A stretch of 64,000 nt of DNA from Dorea_A sp016295505. Lineage in GTDB: Bacteria > Bacillota > Clostridia > Lachnospirales > Lachnospiraceae. How positions within the stretch are numbered: position 1 is the first letter of the stretch; the number at the start of each line of letters is the position of its first letter. Where the stretch lies: positions 124,001 through 188,000 of the forward strand of contig NZ_JBDOHS010000001.1 of NCBI RefSeq assembly GCF_039832105.1, in the 5' to 3' direction. Both the position numbers and the translations under genes were made by a program. Shown here one piece after another: positions 51,837 to 60,159 of this stretch. Below the pieces are notes generated by a model. It had not been told where the DNA came from, ran no database searches, and worked only from the letters and a program-made list of their open reading frames with translations.

Positions 51837-53161
51837 AGGCAGCACTCACACCCCCATCCCTTTTGAATCACAAGATTTTCTGTATCTTTTTCTTCCTGGT
51901 ATGCTTCACTCATAAGTTCCGTAAGCCTGCGGATCCCATCAAATCCATACAGACCAGCACCCTGAACCATATTTACAAAATGCCTGCTTCCCGTAAACCA
52001 TGCCGCCTTCTGTCCGATCGCCAGCACTTCCTTCTCACTGCCTCTTGGAAGTACACGCATCTTCACCTGAATCGTCGCCGCAAGCTGAAGATTCGGTGCA
52101 TGTTCCTGAAGCCACACATAATCTTCCCTCTCTTCCGGACTGATACTGTCCAGATAAACCGTCTTTACTGAAAATCCATGTGATAAAAGCAGTCTTGCCA
52201 GACCAAGCGGTCTTGGATGAAACAGATAGTCTATGGCAACCGGCATATCTCCGATCACTTTTCGCGCCCGTTCCAGAGCCATTTCACAAGTCTGTACCTC
52301 CTGTTCCAGATTCGGATCCGGAAGTCCCAGTGCCTCTGCAAGTTCAGTCAGGTGCCTTGTAATCTCCTCATATCCGAAGCATGCCGGAAGGTACAGGTGC
52401 TTTCTTCCAAGTCTTTTCGCCTGCACTTCAGCGCCATATTTCCCGGGCGGATAACAGGAGATGAACAGCTTTGAAGAAGCCATCTGCAGATATTCTTCCC
52501 AGCTGTGACACTTCGGAAGTTCACGTAGATTGTATCCATGTTCACACAATATTCTGGAGATATCACTGGTCTCATCCAGCGCAAAGTCCATCCCAAGAAG
52601 GCTTACACTTTTCGGATCCGTTGGACATTCCGGCAGCGGATCGAACATCGCCTTTCGCAGTTTCTGATCCGGTGTCAGCCCGGTCTTCTGCATGATAGGG
52701 TCCATATAACAGCGGATAAATGTAATATCCGGATACCGTTCCTCCAGCTCTTTGTACACTCTTTCCAGATCACATCCCAGGAAATGGTGCAGACAGACCG
52801 TAAATAACAAAACCGCCTTTGGTTGTTCTGTCAGCTTTTCAATAACATCCGACACCCCTTCGATCGTGACATCTTCCAGATTGCCATTAAGAAGGTGTTC
52901 CTCTTCCACAATCACAAATGAAAATCTGTCTGCTGCATTCATCTCTGCAGCTGTAAGCACCACTCCGCGCATGCAGTTATCTGCACACACATAGATCTGC
53001 CTGGCTTCCGGAAGCATCATACCAGTATGTACAATATTCCAGTTGCCATGAACCGGAGAATTGAATTCCAGCTCAGAAGCAAAGGGAGCCGGATATGATG
53101 CATCTTTGATCTGAATCACTGCACCTTCTGTATCTATTGTCTCTCCTACTCTTTTTAGCAT
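51833..53161 (-). CDS. Nitrogenase component-1-like alpha subunit, copy 1 (NifD/E-like)
   Basis: 442 residues. Component-1-like arrangement with cysteines at 59 and 63 (VCADNCMRG), 123 and 130 (VCLHHFLGCD), suitable for a bridging Fe-S cluster. The spacing is not that of NifD. The C-terminus carries CECCL, an unusual metal-binding-like tail. The NifD residues that hold FeMo-co (Cys275/His442 in Azotobacter) cannot be placed with confidence. AGGAGG precedes the ATG. It lies three bases after nifH copy 1 and overlaps its beta partner. Confidence 0.8.
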   Translation of the reverse strand: MLKRVGETIDTEGAVIQIKDASYPAPFASELEFNSPVHGNWNIVHTGMMLPEARQIYVCADNCMRGVVLTAAEMNAADRFSFVIVEEEHLLNGNLEDVTIEGVSDVIEKLTEQPKAVLLFTVCLHHFLGCDLERVYKELEERYPDITFIRCYMDPIMQKTGLTPDQKLRKAMFDPLPECPTDPKSVSLLGMDFALDETSDISRILCEHGYNLRELPKCHSWEEYLQMASSKLFISCYPPGKYGAEVQAKRLGRKHLYLPACFGYEEITRHLTELAEALGLPDPNLEQEVQTCEMALERARKVIGDMPVAIDYLFHPRPLGLARLLLSHGFSVKTVYLDSISPEEREDYVWLQEHAPNLQLAATIQVKMRVLPRGSEKEVLAIGQKAAWFTGSRHFVNMVQGAGLYGFDGIRRLTELMSEAYQEEKDTENLVIQKGWGCECCL

Positions 53162-53164
53162 CTG

Positions 53165-53932
53165 TTATTCCTCCTGACAGGCTTCCAGTATCTGACGAGC
53201 CAGCAAACGATATTCCTGTGCCATATCACTGTCCGGGTAACACTCCAGAAGAATCTTTTTCTGCTCCTCTGCCTGTGTTACCAGTTCACAATGGGATAAT
53301 GAGCCAATTACACTTGTATGAAAATCATCTGCAAGCTCTCCCACTTTTTCTGCTTCTCTTTTTACTTCCCGCCGGTTCAGAATGATTCCTCCCAGCGATG
53401 CGTATCCACGGTTTTTAAAATTTGTAACCGCCATGGCAATATTCGCCGCTGCATGGATCGCCATATTTTCTCCGGAAGTGATAATAAACACCTGATCCGC
53501 ATACCCATTTCTCATCGGCATGGAAAACCCTCCGCATACCACGTCTCCCAACACATCATACAGCACAACATCCGGCTGATATGTCTCATAAGCACCTTTT
53601 TCTTTCAGTTTTTCAAGTGCTGTGATGATTCCACGGCCTGCACAGCCAAGTCCCGGTGTCGGACCTCCCGCCTCCACACAGATCACACCGTTTGTACCGA
53701 TTCTCACCATATCTTCCAGCTGAAATTCGTTCTTTTTCTGATTATATAATTCCAGCACAGTCGGAATCGGATCACCATGTCGAAGCTGCAGGGTTGAATC
53801 TGCTTTGGGATCACACCCGATCTGCATTACCTTTAGTCCCTGCTCTGCCAGAGCGGCTGCCACATTGGAAACAGTCGTGGATTTACCGATTCCGCCTTTT
53901 CCATATACTGCTATTTTTATCACTTTACTCAC
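53165..53932 (-). CDS. Nitrogenase iron protein-like ATPase, copy 1 (NifH-like)
   Basis: 255 residues. It transfers electrons one at a time to a component-1 partner, driven by ATP. P-loop YGKGGIGKSTT at residue 10, switch region IGCDPKADST, the [4Fe-4S] ligands Cys97 (GPTPGLGCAGRG) and Cys133 (GDVVCGGF), and Arg100, the site ADP-ribosylated in classical NifH. All catalytic residues are intact. A GTG start overlaps the TM1266-type gene by eight bases. It heads the second nifH-D-K triad. Confidence 0.92.
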   Translation of the reverse strand: MSKVIKIAVYGKGGIGKSTTVSNVAAALAEQGLKVMQIGCDPKADSTLQLRHGDPIPTVLELYNQKKNEFQLEDMVRIGTNGVICVEAGGPTPGLGCAGRGIITALEKLKEKGAYETYQPDVVLYDVLGDVVCGGFSMPMRNGYADQVFIITSGENMAIHAAANIAMAVTNFKNRGYASLGGIILNRREVKREAEKVGELADDFHTSVIGSLSHCELVTQAEEQKKILLECYPDSDMAQEYRLLARQILEACQEE

Positions 53933-54188
53933 CAGCTTTCGTAATCACATTCGAATATGCCGTCTTTGTGGAGACACCCTTCAGACGACCGATCTTTCCT
54001 GATAATGCACTGATCACATCCTGTGGTGCATCAATCGCTATACTGATAATGTTAATCCCTTTTTCACGATAGGGGATTCCCATTCTTCCAATAATGTATC
54101 TTCCTGCTCCGTGCAGAAGATGGTTTAATTCTTCAATTACATTTTCGTTTTCCACGATGATGGAAATGACTGCAACTCTTGTTTCCAT
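53925..54188 (-). CDS. TM1266-family small regulator (iron-hydrogenase-associated)
   Basis: 87 residues. The sequence RVAVISIIVENENVIEELNHLLHGAGRYIIGRMGIPYREKGINIISIAID is the pattern of the TM1266 family, an ACT/NikR-C-like ferredoxin fold that occurs beside [FeFe]-hydrogenase maturation genes. It lacks a DNA-binding domain, so it may sense a ligand or modify a partner protein. Its overlap with nifH copy 1 suggests it acts on that triad, much as GlnB-like NifI proteins act on some nitrogenases; this is inference. Confidence 0.8.
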   Translation of the reverse strand: METRVAVISIIVENENVIEELNHLLHGAGRYIIGRMGIPYREKGINIISIAIDAPQDVISALSGKIGRLKGVSTKTAYSNVITKAGE

Positions 54189-54457
54189 AGATTCCTCCTG
54201 CTGTCGCTTCTTCTGTTTTGCTTATGTGCGGGGAGTCCCTGCTTCGCTTCTTCTCATCCCTTTCGGTTCCCAGTCCTCCCCCTCATGCGCAAAACCCGAC
54301 ATCTTCCGATGTCGTCGCTGCTTTGCAGCTTCTGTTTTGCTTATGTGTGGGAGTCCCTGCTTCGCAGGCTCGCCGTGGGATACGCTGCAGTCTCGTTCGG
54401 ACAAGTCCGACGATCCCACAGTGCATCCCACGGCGGCTGTGAACCGGGAACTTTGTA
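54189..54457. repeat. Composite repeat element between hypE and the TM1266 gene
   Basis: A 269-nt non-coding stretch, GC-rich against its surroundings. Two direct repeats of about 38 nt (54206-54247 and 54328-54365) share CTTCTGTTTTGCTTATGTG and GAGTCCCTGCTTCGC. Inverted repeats follow: CGACATC/GATGTCG (54298-54315), GCTGC/GCAGC, and a large stem of CGCCGTGGGAT/ATCCCACGGCG (54371-54437) enclosing TCGGAC/GTCCGA. It looks like a small mobile or REP-like element inserted in the array. Confidence 0.65.
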
Positions 54458-55477
54458 TTAACATATCCTCGGCAGTAGTTCACCTCCTGGCTGTGGGAGC
54501 AGTGCCTGGGTTCCGATCTCAGTTGTCATGATGACGCGGCCGGGTTGTTCTTCGGTGACTTCTCCGATGATTGCTGCATCCTGTGAATATGGGCATGCGC
54601 GAAGTGCCTCTACGATATGCGGGGCAACATTTTTTGGTGCCATTATGACAAGGCGACCTTCGCATGCGAGGTACAGTGGTTCCAGACCAAGCATACCGCA
54701 GACTCCTTTTACTTCCGGTGCTACCGGAATGGAAGCAGCGTCCAGACGGATTCCGACTTTACTCTGGCCTGCAATCTCATATAATACGGTTCCGACACCG
54801 CCGCGTGTTGCATCCCGGATTACGTGAATATCATGTGTTGCATTCATGACTGCCTGCACACTGCCCCAAAGCGGCGCGCAGTCACTCGTAACGTCTGCTT
54901 CGATTCCAAAATCTTCTCTTGCAAGCAGGATTGTACAGCCATGTCTTCCGATATCTCCGGTTACAATGATGGCATCTCCGGGTTTTGCATAATCTCCGGA
55001 AGTGCTTACCCCTTCTTCAATCTCTCCTACTCCTGTCGTTGTGATGAATATTCCATCTACCTGCCCTTTTCCGGCTACTTTTGTATCTCCGGATACAATA
55101 CGCACACCTGCTTCTTTTGCTGTCTTTTCCATTGCCGCTGCGATCTCTTCGAGCTTCTCCATCGGAAATCCTTCTTCTATGACAAATGCACAGGTCAGAT
55201 ACAGTGGTTTTGCTCCCATACATGCAAGATCATTGACCGTACCGCAGATGGACAGTTTGCCGATATTTCCTCCCGGAAAGAACGCCGGTGACACGATGAA
55301 TCCATCTGTTGAGACCGCCATCTTTCCTGCCGGCGGGGTCAGTACCGCCGCATCATCAGCAGTCAGATCCGGATTGGCAAAATGTGCCTTGAATACCTGA
55401 TCGATCAATTCCGATGTCTGTTTTCCACCTGCCCCATGTGCCATTGTTACTGTCTGATTTTTTATTGAACTCTCCAT
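54458..55477 (-). CDS. hypE: Hydrogenase maturation protein HypE
   Basis: 339 residues. HypE dehydrates a thiocarbamate on its C-terminal cysteine to a thiocyanate, the source of the CN ligands of the [NiFe] site. The essential C-terminal PRIC is intact (GGELLPRIC). Also visible are the N-terminal AHGAGGKQTSELI, GDDAAV-like DDAAVLTPP and RDATRGGVGTVLYEIA motifs of the PurM-like fold. It follows hypD by two bases. No hydrogenase gene is present in the window. Confidence 0.96.
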   Translation of the reverse strand: MESSIKNQTVTMAHGAGGKQTSELIDQVFKAHFANPDLTADDAAVLTPPAGKMAVSTDGFIVSPAFFPGGNIGKLSICGTVNDLACMGAKPLYLTCAFVIEEGFPMEKLEEIAAAMEKTAKEAGVRIVSGDTKVAGKGQVDGIFITTTGVGEIEEGVSTSGDYAKPGDAIIVTGDIGRHGCTILLAREDFGIEADVTSDCAPLWGSVQAVMNATHDIHVIRDATRGGVGTVLYEIAGQSKVGIRLDAASIPVAPEVKGVCGMLGLEPLYLACEGRLVIMAPKNVAPHIVEALRACPYSQDAAIIGEVTEEQPGRVIMTTEIGTQALLPQPGGELLPRIC

Positions 55478-55479
55478 GA

Positions 55480-56529
55480 CTATTCTCCTCCATAACTAAA
55501 ATATGCCGAACAGGCTCCTTCATTGGAGACCATACAGGCTCCGATCGGATGCTGTGGTGTACAACCTTTACCAAACACTTTACAGTCTGACGGTTTGCAT
55601 TTGCCCTGAAGCACATCCCCGCACCGGCATGCCGGATTCGGTTTTCCTTCTATCTTTGGTATCTGATACTTGATTCTTGCATCGTATGCCTGCCATTCTT
55701 TCCTGAGCTTTAACCCGGATCCCGGAATAACTCCCAGGCCTCTCCATTCCGAATCACAGGACTCCATCAAATCATCTGCTAATTTCTGTGCTTCAACACT
55801 TCCCTCCCGTGTCACCACTCTCGGGTAGCAGTTTACAAAAAATGGTTTTCCTTCCTGATATCTGACCAACGCAACTGCAAGTGCAGTCAGCAGTTCCTTT
55901 GCCGTAAATCCTGCCACAACTCCGCTGACACCCTCCTGAACGAGAGACTCACATAGCGTAGTTCCGGTTATTGCGTTGACATGTCCCGGGTACAGGAATA
56001 CATCCGCGCTTCCTTTTAATGCCGCATACGCTCCCGGCATCGTCTTATTGGCAACCAGAAGAGAATAATTCTCAATTCCGTCCTCTTTTGCCTTTTTTAC
56101 TGACAGACATCCGGCCGGCGTTGTCGTCTCAAATCCGACGGAAAGGAACACTACTTCTTCTTCCGGATGACTCACTGCATATTTTTCTGCATCCGCAGGA
56201 GAATACACAATATGTACCTTTGCTCCTTCGGCTCTTGCACCCGCAAGGCTCATCTTTGTTCCCGGCACCCGGACAAGATCTCCAAACGTACAGATGGTAA
56301 CACCACGTTCAAGAGCAAGATATACTGCCTCATCTATAAACCCTACCGGAGTAACACAGACCGGACATCCGGGTCCGGAGATCAGTTCCACCTGGGGCGG
56401 AAGAATCTTGCGGATCCCCAACCGGAAGTTCTCATGTGTATGTGTCCCACATACTTCCATGATCCGGACCGGAGGTCCATCATACGTCTCTATGATTTCC
56501 TTTGCCGTTTTTTTCTTTTCTTCTCCCAT
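55480..56529 (-). CDS. hypD: Hydrogenase maturation protein HypD
   Basis: 349 residues. HypD with HypC is the scaffold on which Fe receives two CN and one CO. Key motifs are intact: MEVCGTHTHENFRLGI (catalytic Cys/His pair), GPGCPVCVTP, and the C-terminal [4Fe-4S] cysteines CRCGDVLQGKCKPSDC...GKGCTPQHPIGACMVS. It overlaps hypC by one base. Length and motifs suggest a working enzyme. Confidence 0.97.
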   Translation of the reverse strand: MGEEKKKTAKEIIETYDGPPVRIMEVCGTHTHENFRLGIRKILPPQVELISGPGCPVCVTPVGFIDEAVYLALERGVTICTFGDLVRVPGTKMSLAGARAEGAKVHIVYSPADAEKYAVSHPEEEVVFLSVGFETTTPAGCLSVKKAKEDGIENYSLLVANKTMPGAYAALKGSADVFLYPGHVNAITGTTLCESLVQEGVSGVVAGFTAKELLTALAVALVRYQEGKPFFVNCYPRVVTREGSVEAQKLADDLMESCDSEWRGLGVIPGSGLKLRKEWQAYDARIKYQIPKIEGKPNPACRCGDVLQGKCKPSDCKVFGKGCTPQHPIGACMVSNEGACSAYFSYGGE

Positions 56530-56738
56530 TACAACAATTCCTCCAAAAGCTGATCCGTCTCATTCTCATCTTCATCTGTGATTCTGGCAATTGCAACCCC
56601 TGCATGAACCATAACATAATCACCCGGCTCCAGATCCTCTATCAGCTGTGAAGAGACTTCTCTCTTAGCTCCGTCTGCATCCACAATTGCCACGCCTTCA
56701 CCTATCTTTACTACTTTTGCTGATAATCCGACACACAT
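56529..56738 (-). CDS. hypC: Hydrogenase maturation chaperone HypC
   Basis: 69 residues. It starts MCVGLSAKVVKI, so Cys2 that binds the iron unit is present, and DYVMVHAGVAIARI contains the conserved His. In hydrogenase producers HypC hands the Fe(CN)2CO unit to the large subunit. It overlaps the 3' end of hypF by 28 nt and hypD by one. Its acidic C-terminal tail (ITDEDENETDQLLEELL) is slightly longer than usual. Confidence 0.94.
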   Translation of the reverse strand: MCVGLSAKVVKIGEGVAIVDADGAKREVSSQLIEDLEPGDYVMVHAGVAIARITDEDENETDQLLEELL

Positions 56739-59104
56739 ATTGATTCTCCTCCTGATAATTCCATATTACGATTGATCTGATACATTGCATACGCTGCCTG
56801 TCCCAGGGCAATTCCCCCGTCATTCGGCGGAACCATACGGTGACGCAGCACCCGAAATCCTTCCCGGGTTAAAAGCTCATCCGTAAGCCCAAGAAGCAGT
56901 TGATTCTGAAATACACCTCCGCTCAGCGCAACAAGATTCCTGCCCGTCTCCCGACGTACTCTGATACATGCTGCTCTGATCATAGATGCGAGTGCTTCAT
57001 GAAATTGATACGCAAGCTTCTGTACATCTTCTCCCTGAAGCTTTGCCTCTGCAATCCGTCTCACAAGTTCTCCTGTATTCAGAATCATTCTTCCATCCTG
57101 ATCTTCAGAAAGAAGCGACCATTTCCATCGCTCCTCCGGCTCCCGGTATCCCGGAACCGTTCCTTCTATTTTCCGTTTTTTCTCATATTCTTCTGCCGCA
57201 TATTCCAGTGCAGTAGACGCTTCTCCCTCAAAAGTCGATGCTCTTCGAATCCCCAGAATCGCACTCACGCCATCAAAAAGCCGGCCTGCGCTGGTGGATA
57301 CGATCGCATTCAGCTGTCTTTCTGCCATAGTCAACTGTACACTGCACTCTGCGTCGCTGCACAAATCAAGCTGTCGAACCCTCTGTGCGGTTTCTTCCCG
57401 GTTCTTTGTATATCCATAGATGAGAGAGACCGCGATCCGCCATCCTTCTTTTGCAGATACATCACCGCCGATCTGAAGAAACGGTTCTATACTTCCAATC
57501 CGTGCAAATCCTTCATAATCCGCAGCAAGGATTTCTCCTCCCCATACTGTTCCATCCGTTCCGTAGCCTGTTCCGTCAAATGAGATTCCAATCACAGGAT
57601 CCGAACAGTCATTTTCTGCCATACACGACAGAACATGTGCATAATGATGCTGGACTTTCATCAGTGGAAGTCCCAGTTCTTCTGCGATCGTCGTTGAATT
57701 ATATCTGGGATGCAGGTCACAGACTGCTGCCTGCGGTTCTGCTTCCAGAAGCGTTTCCAGGCGTGTAATGGTCTCCTTCAGGGCCCGCACTGTACGGATG
57801 TCTTCCAGATCTCCCACGTACGGAGACGGATAAAATCGTCCGTCCACCCCGATACAGAAGGTGTTTTTCAATTCTCCTCCAACGGCTATCACCTGTCCCT
57901 TCCATGGTTCGGAAACCATGAACGGAAGCGGTGCATATCCTCTGGAACGCCTGATCATATATGGCTCTCCTTTATAATAATCCATAACCGAATCGTCGGC
58001 CCGTATCCGAATCTTCCGGTCGTGCGACAGTATGCAGTCGCACAGATATGCCAGCTCCTCCGTCGCCTCTTCGTCATCTCTGCAGATTGGGGCGCCGGAA
58101 GTATTACCACTTGTCATAACCAGATAATCCGGCATCTCTATACCATCATCATATTGAAACAAAAGCAGCTGTACCGGTGCGTAGGGAAGCATCATGCCGA
58201 TCTTTGGATTTCCCGGCGCCACAGAAGGCGCGACACATGAATCCGTAGTTCTTCCCAGCAGCAGGATTGGTTTCTGATGTCCCGTCAGCACCTTCTCCTG
58301 AACTTCCGTCACTTCACATGCTCTTCTTACTGCATCAATATCCCTTGCCATAACTGCAAAGGGTTTTTCCGGACGCCGCTTTCTCTTACGCAGCTTTGCA
58401 ACCGCCTCTTCATTGGTCGCATCACAGCACAGATGAAATCCGCCGATTCCTTTGATCGCAACAATTCCTCCTGCACGTATCACCTGCCTGGTATATGTGA
58501 TTGCATCTCTTCCCCGTTCTTTTCTTCCAATCAGATAAACTTCCGGCCCACACGTATTGCAGCAGACCGGCTGTGCATCATAGCGTCTGGTCTGTTGGTC
58601 GTAATATTCTTCTGCGCACTCCGGGCACATCGGAAACTCCTTCATGCTGGTACGCTCGCGATCATAAGGAAGCGAATCCAGAATGGTTAGCCTTGGACCA
58701 CAGCAGGTACAGTTAATAAATGGATGCAGATACCGACGATTATCCGGATCATACATCTCCTCTTTACATTCATCACAGATAGCAATATCCGGAGAAACGA
58801 ATATCTCTCCCTTTGTTTTTTCACTCTCTATAATCTCAAATTCCGCATACGTTTCCGGATTCTCCTGTGCTTCCACATTCATCTTCAGAATCGCCGCACG
58901 TTTTGGCGGGCACTCTCTGAGATCCTCCAGAAATCCATCTACCTGGGCTCTGGTCCCCTGTGCATAGATCTCTACATACGGTCCTTTATTGCACACACTG
59001 CCCCGGATTCCATTCTTTGCAGCGTGCCGGCTCACCGTAGGACGAAATCCAACTCCCTGCACAATCCCATATACGCGTATCCTTCTGGTTATTTTCTCTT
59101 CCAT
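56711..59104 (-). CDS. hypF: Carbamoyltransferase HypF
   Basis: 797 residues. It uses carbamoyl phosphate and ATP to carbamoylate HypE. Domains: acylphosphatase (1-90, IRVYGIVQGVGFRPTVSRHAAKNG), two zinc-finger pairs (CDECKEEM, CTCCGPRL, CPECAEEYYD, CCNTCGPEV; 110-190), YrdC-like (200-390), and Kae1-like C-terminal domain with HHYAHVLSCMAEND and LSGGVFQNQLLL. Full family length. It is 13 nt after NifK-like copy 2, clearly in the same operon. Confidence 0.96.
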   Translation of the reverse strand: MEEKITRRIRVYGIVQGVGFRPTVSRHAAKNGIRGSVCNKGPYVEIYAQGTRAQVDGFLEDLRECPPKRAAILKMNVEAQENPETYAEFEIIESEKTKGEIFVSPDIAICDECKEEMYDPDNRRYLHPFINCTCCGPRLTILDSLPYDRERTSMKEFPMCPECAEEYYDQQTRRYDAQPVCCNTCGPEVYLIGRKERGRDAITYTRQVIRAGGIVAIKGIGGFHLCCDATNEEAVAKLRKRKRRPEKPFAVMARDIDAVRRACEVTEVQEKVLTGHQKPILLLGRTTDSCVAPSVAPGNPKIGMMLPYAPVQLLLFQYDDGIEMPDYLVMTSGNTSGAPICRDDEEATEELAYLCDCILSHDRKIRIRADDSVMDYYKGEPYMIRRSRGYAPLPFMVSEPWKGQVIAVGGELKNTFCIGVDGRFYPSPYVGDLEDIRTVRALKETITRLETLLEAEPQAAVCDLHPRYNSTTIAEELGLPLMKVQHHYAHVLSCMAENDCSDPVIGISFDGTGYGTDGTVWGGEILAADYEGFARIGSIEPFLQIGGDVSAKEGWRIAVSLIYGYTKNREETAQRVRQLDLCSDAECSVQLTMAERQLNAIVSTSAGRLFDGVSAILGIRRASTFEGEASTALEYAAEEYEKKRKIEGTVPGYREPEERWKWSLLSEDQDGRMILNTGELVRRIAEAKLQGEDVQKLAYQFHEALASMIRAACIRVRRETGRNLVALSGGVFQNQLLLGLTDELLTREGFRVLRHRMVPPNDGGIALGQAAYAMYQINRNMELSGGESICVSDYQQK

Positions 59105-59117
59105 CCGTCATTCCACC

Positions 59118-60158
59118 TTATCTCATTCTGCCTGAAACAGCAAAATGCGGGACGTCTATAAACGTTCCGGAATATTCCGGAACCATTTTCTGCATACATG
59201 CATCTGCATATATTACATCCCATGCTCCGCCTCTTACCAGTTCTATATAATCTTCTTCCTCTTTTAATGCAACGTCCTGCCCCTGTTTCAGCTCCTTCTT
59301 AAGCGTAAACCAGCTTGCTACCGTAATCTCTGCATGATCCCACTGCGCCTGTATCTCATTCCTGATTGCATTGGCCAGTACCTGCTGGTGTACGATCAGG
59401 ATCCGTTTCCCGGAATGATCCAACTTTGCCACCTGATCTTCTGCCGTCGGATAGCCAATCTCATATGGTGTTCCATATGTGGATTCCAGATATTTCGCCG
59501 CAGCAAGTGCAGCCGGGGATACCACCAGATTTTTTTCAGCAGAGGACGCCTTTTTCACTTCCGCAAGTCCTGCACCCATTCCATAGCAGACTGCCTGATA
59601 CCCGCATGTTTCCTGAAGTCTGTCCCGTATCCGGTCAGCTTCCTTAAGATCACTCAGATCCTGCGGCGTCGCTCCGATTACACCGACCCGTCCTTTCACA
59701 ACCGGCAGTTTTTCTTTTGCAAATGTCTGAAACAGCGCCAGATACGCCTTTTCCTCTCCTGCATCATATAATTCCATTCCATCTGTATCGACTGTCAAGA
59801 CCGTAAGATCCATCTTTTTTTCACTCATACGCTCCAATGCACGATAGTCTGTTCCAATGACTGCCGGAACCGGAGTTCCGATGATCGCAGCAAAGGATGC
59901 TTCCAGCTTTTCTGCTGCGTCCGCAAGCTTTGCCACCAGTCGGTCATCCCGTCCAAGGATTGCATCCATATCACGAAGTCCGGCACTGAACACCGCACTT
60001 TTATGTGTAAACCAACGCGGTTCGTCAAATCCACAGATATTACCGGTACATCCACCCGCATCGCAGATGACCAGAATTCCGCCAAGCTCATAGAGTACAG
60101 ATACTGCTCCGGACTGATCCGGCGCAAATGGTGTCAGATATTTTCTAAGTCCCTTCAT
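59118..60158 (-). CDS. Nitrogenase component-1-like beta subunit, copy 2 (NifK-like)
   Basis: 346 residues. Same family as copy 1, but with a changed ligand region: QSGAVSVLYELGGILVICDAGGCTGNICGFDEP. The first cysteine of copy 1 is replaced (Ala/Val at 18-19), Cys37 is kept, and Cys32 and Cys42 are new. The segment ASFAAIIGTPVPAVIGTD again lacks the third NifK ligand. The C-terminus DVPHFAVSGRM aligns with ELPHIAFSGRI of copy 1. It is one base after the NifD-like stop and 13 nt before hypF. Confidence 0.8.
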   Translation of the reverse strand: MKGLRKYLTPFAPDQSGAVSVLYELGGILVICDAGGCTGNICGFDEPRWFTHKSAVFSAGLRDMDAILGRDDRLVAKLADAAEKLEASFAAIIGTPVPAVIGTDYRALERMSEKKMDLTVLTVDTDGMELYDAGEEKAYLALFQTFAKEKLPVVKGRVGVIGATPQDLSDLKEADRIRDRLQETCGYQAVCYGMGAGLAEVKKASSAEKNLVVSPAALAAAKYLESTYGTPYEIGYPTAEDQVAKLDHSGKRILIVHQQVLANAIRNEIQAQWDHAEITVASWFTLKKELKQGQDVALKEEEDYIELVRGGAWDVIYADACMQKMVPEYSGTFIDVPHFAVSGRMR

Positions 60159-60159
60159 C

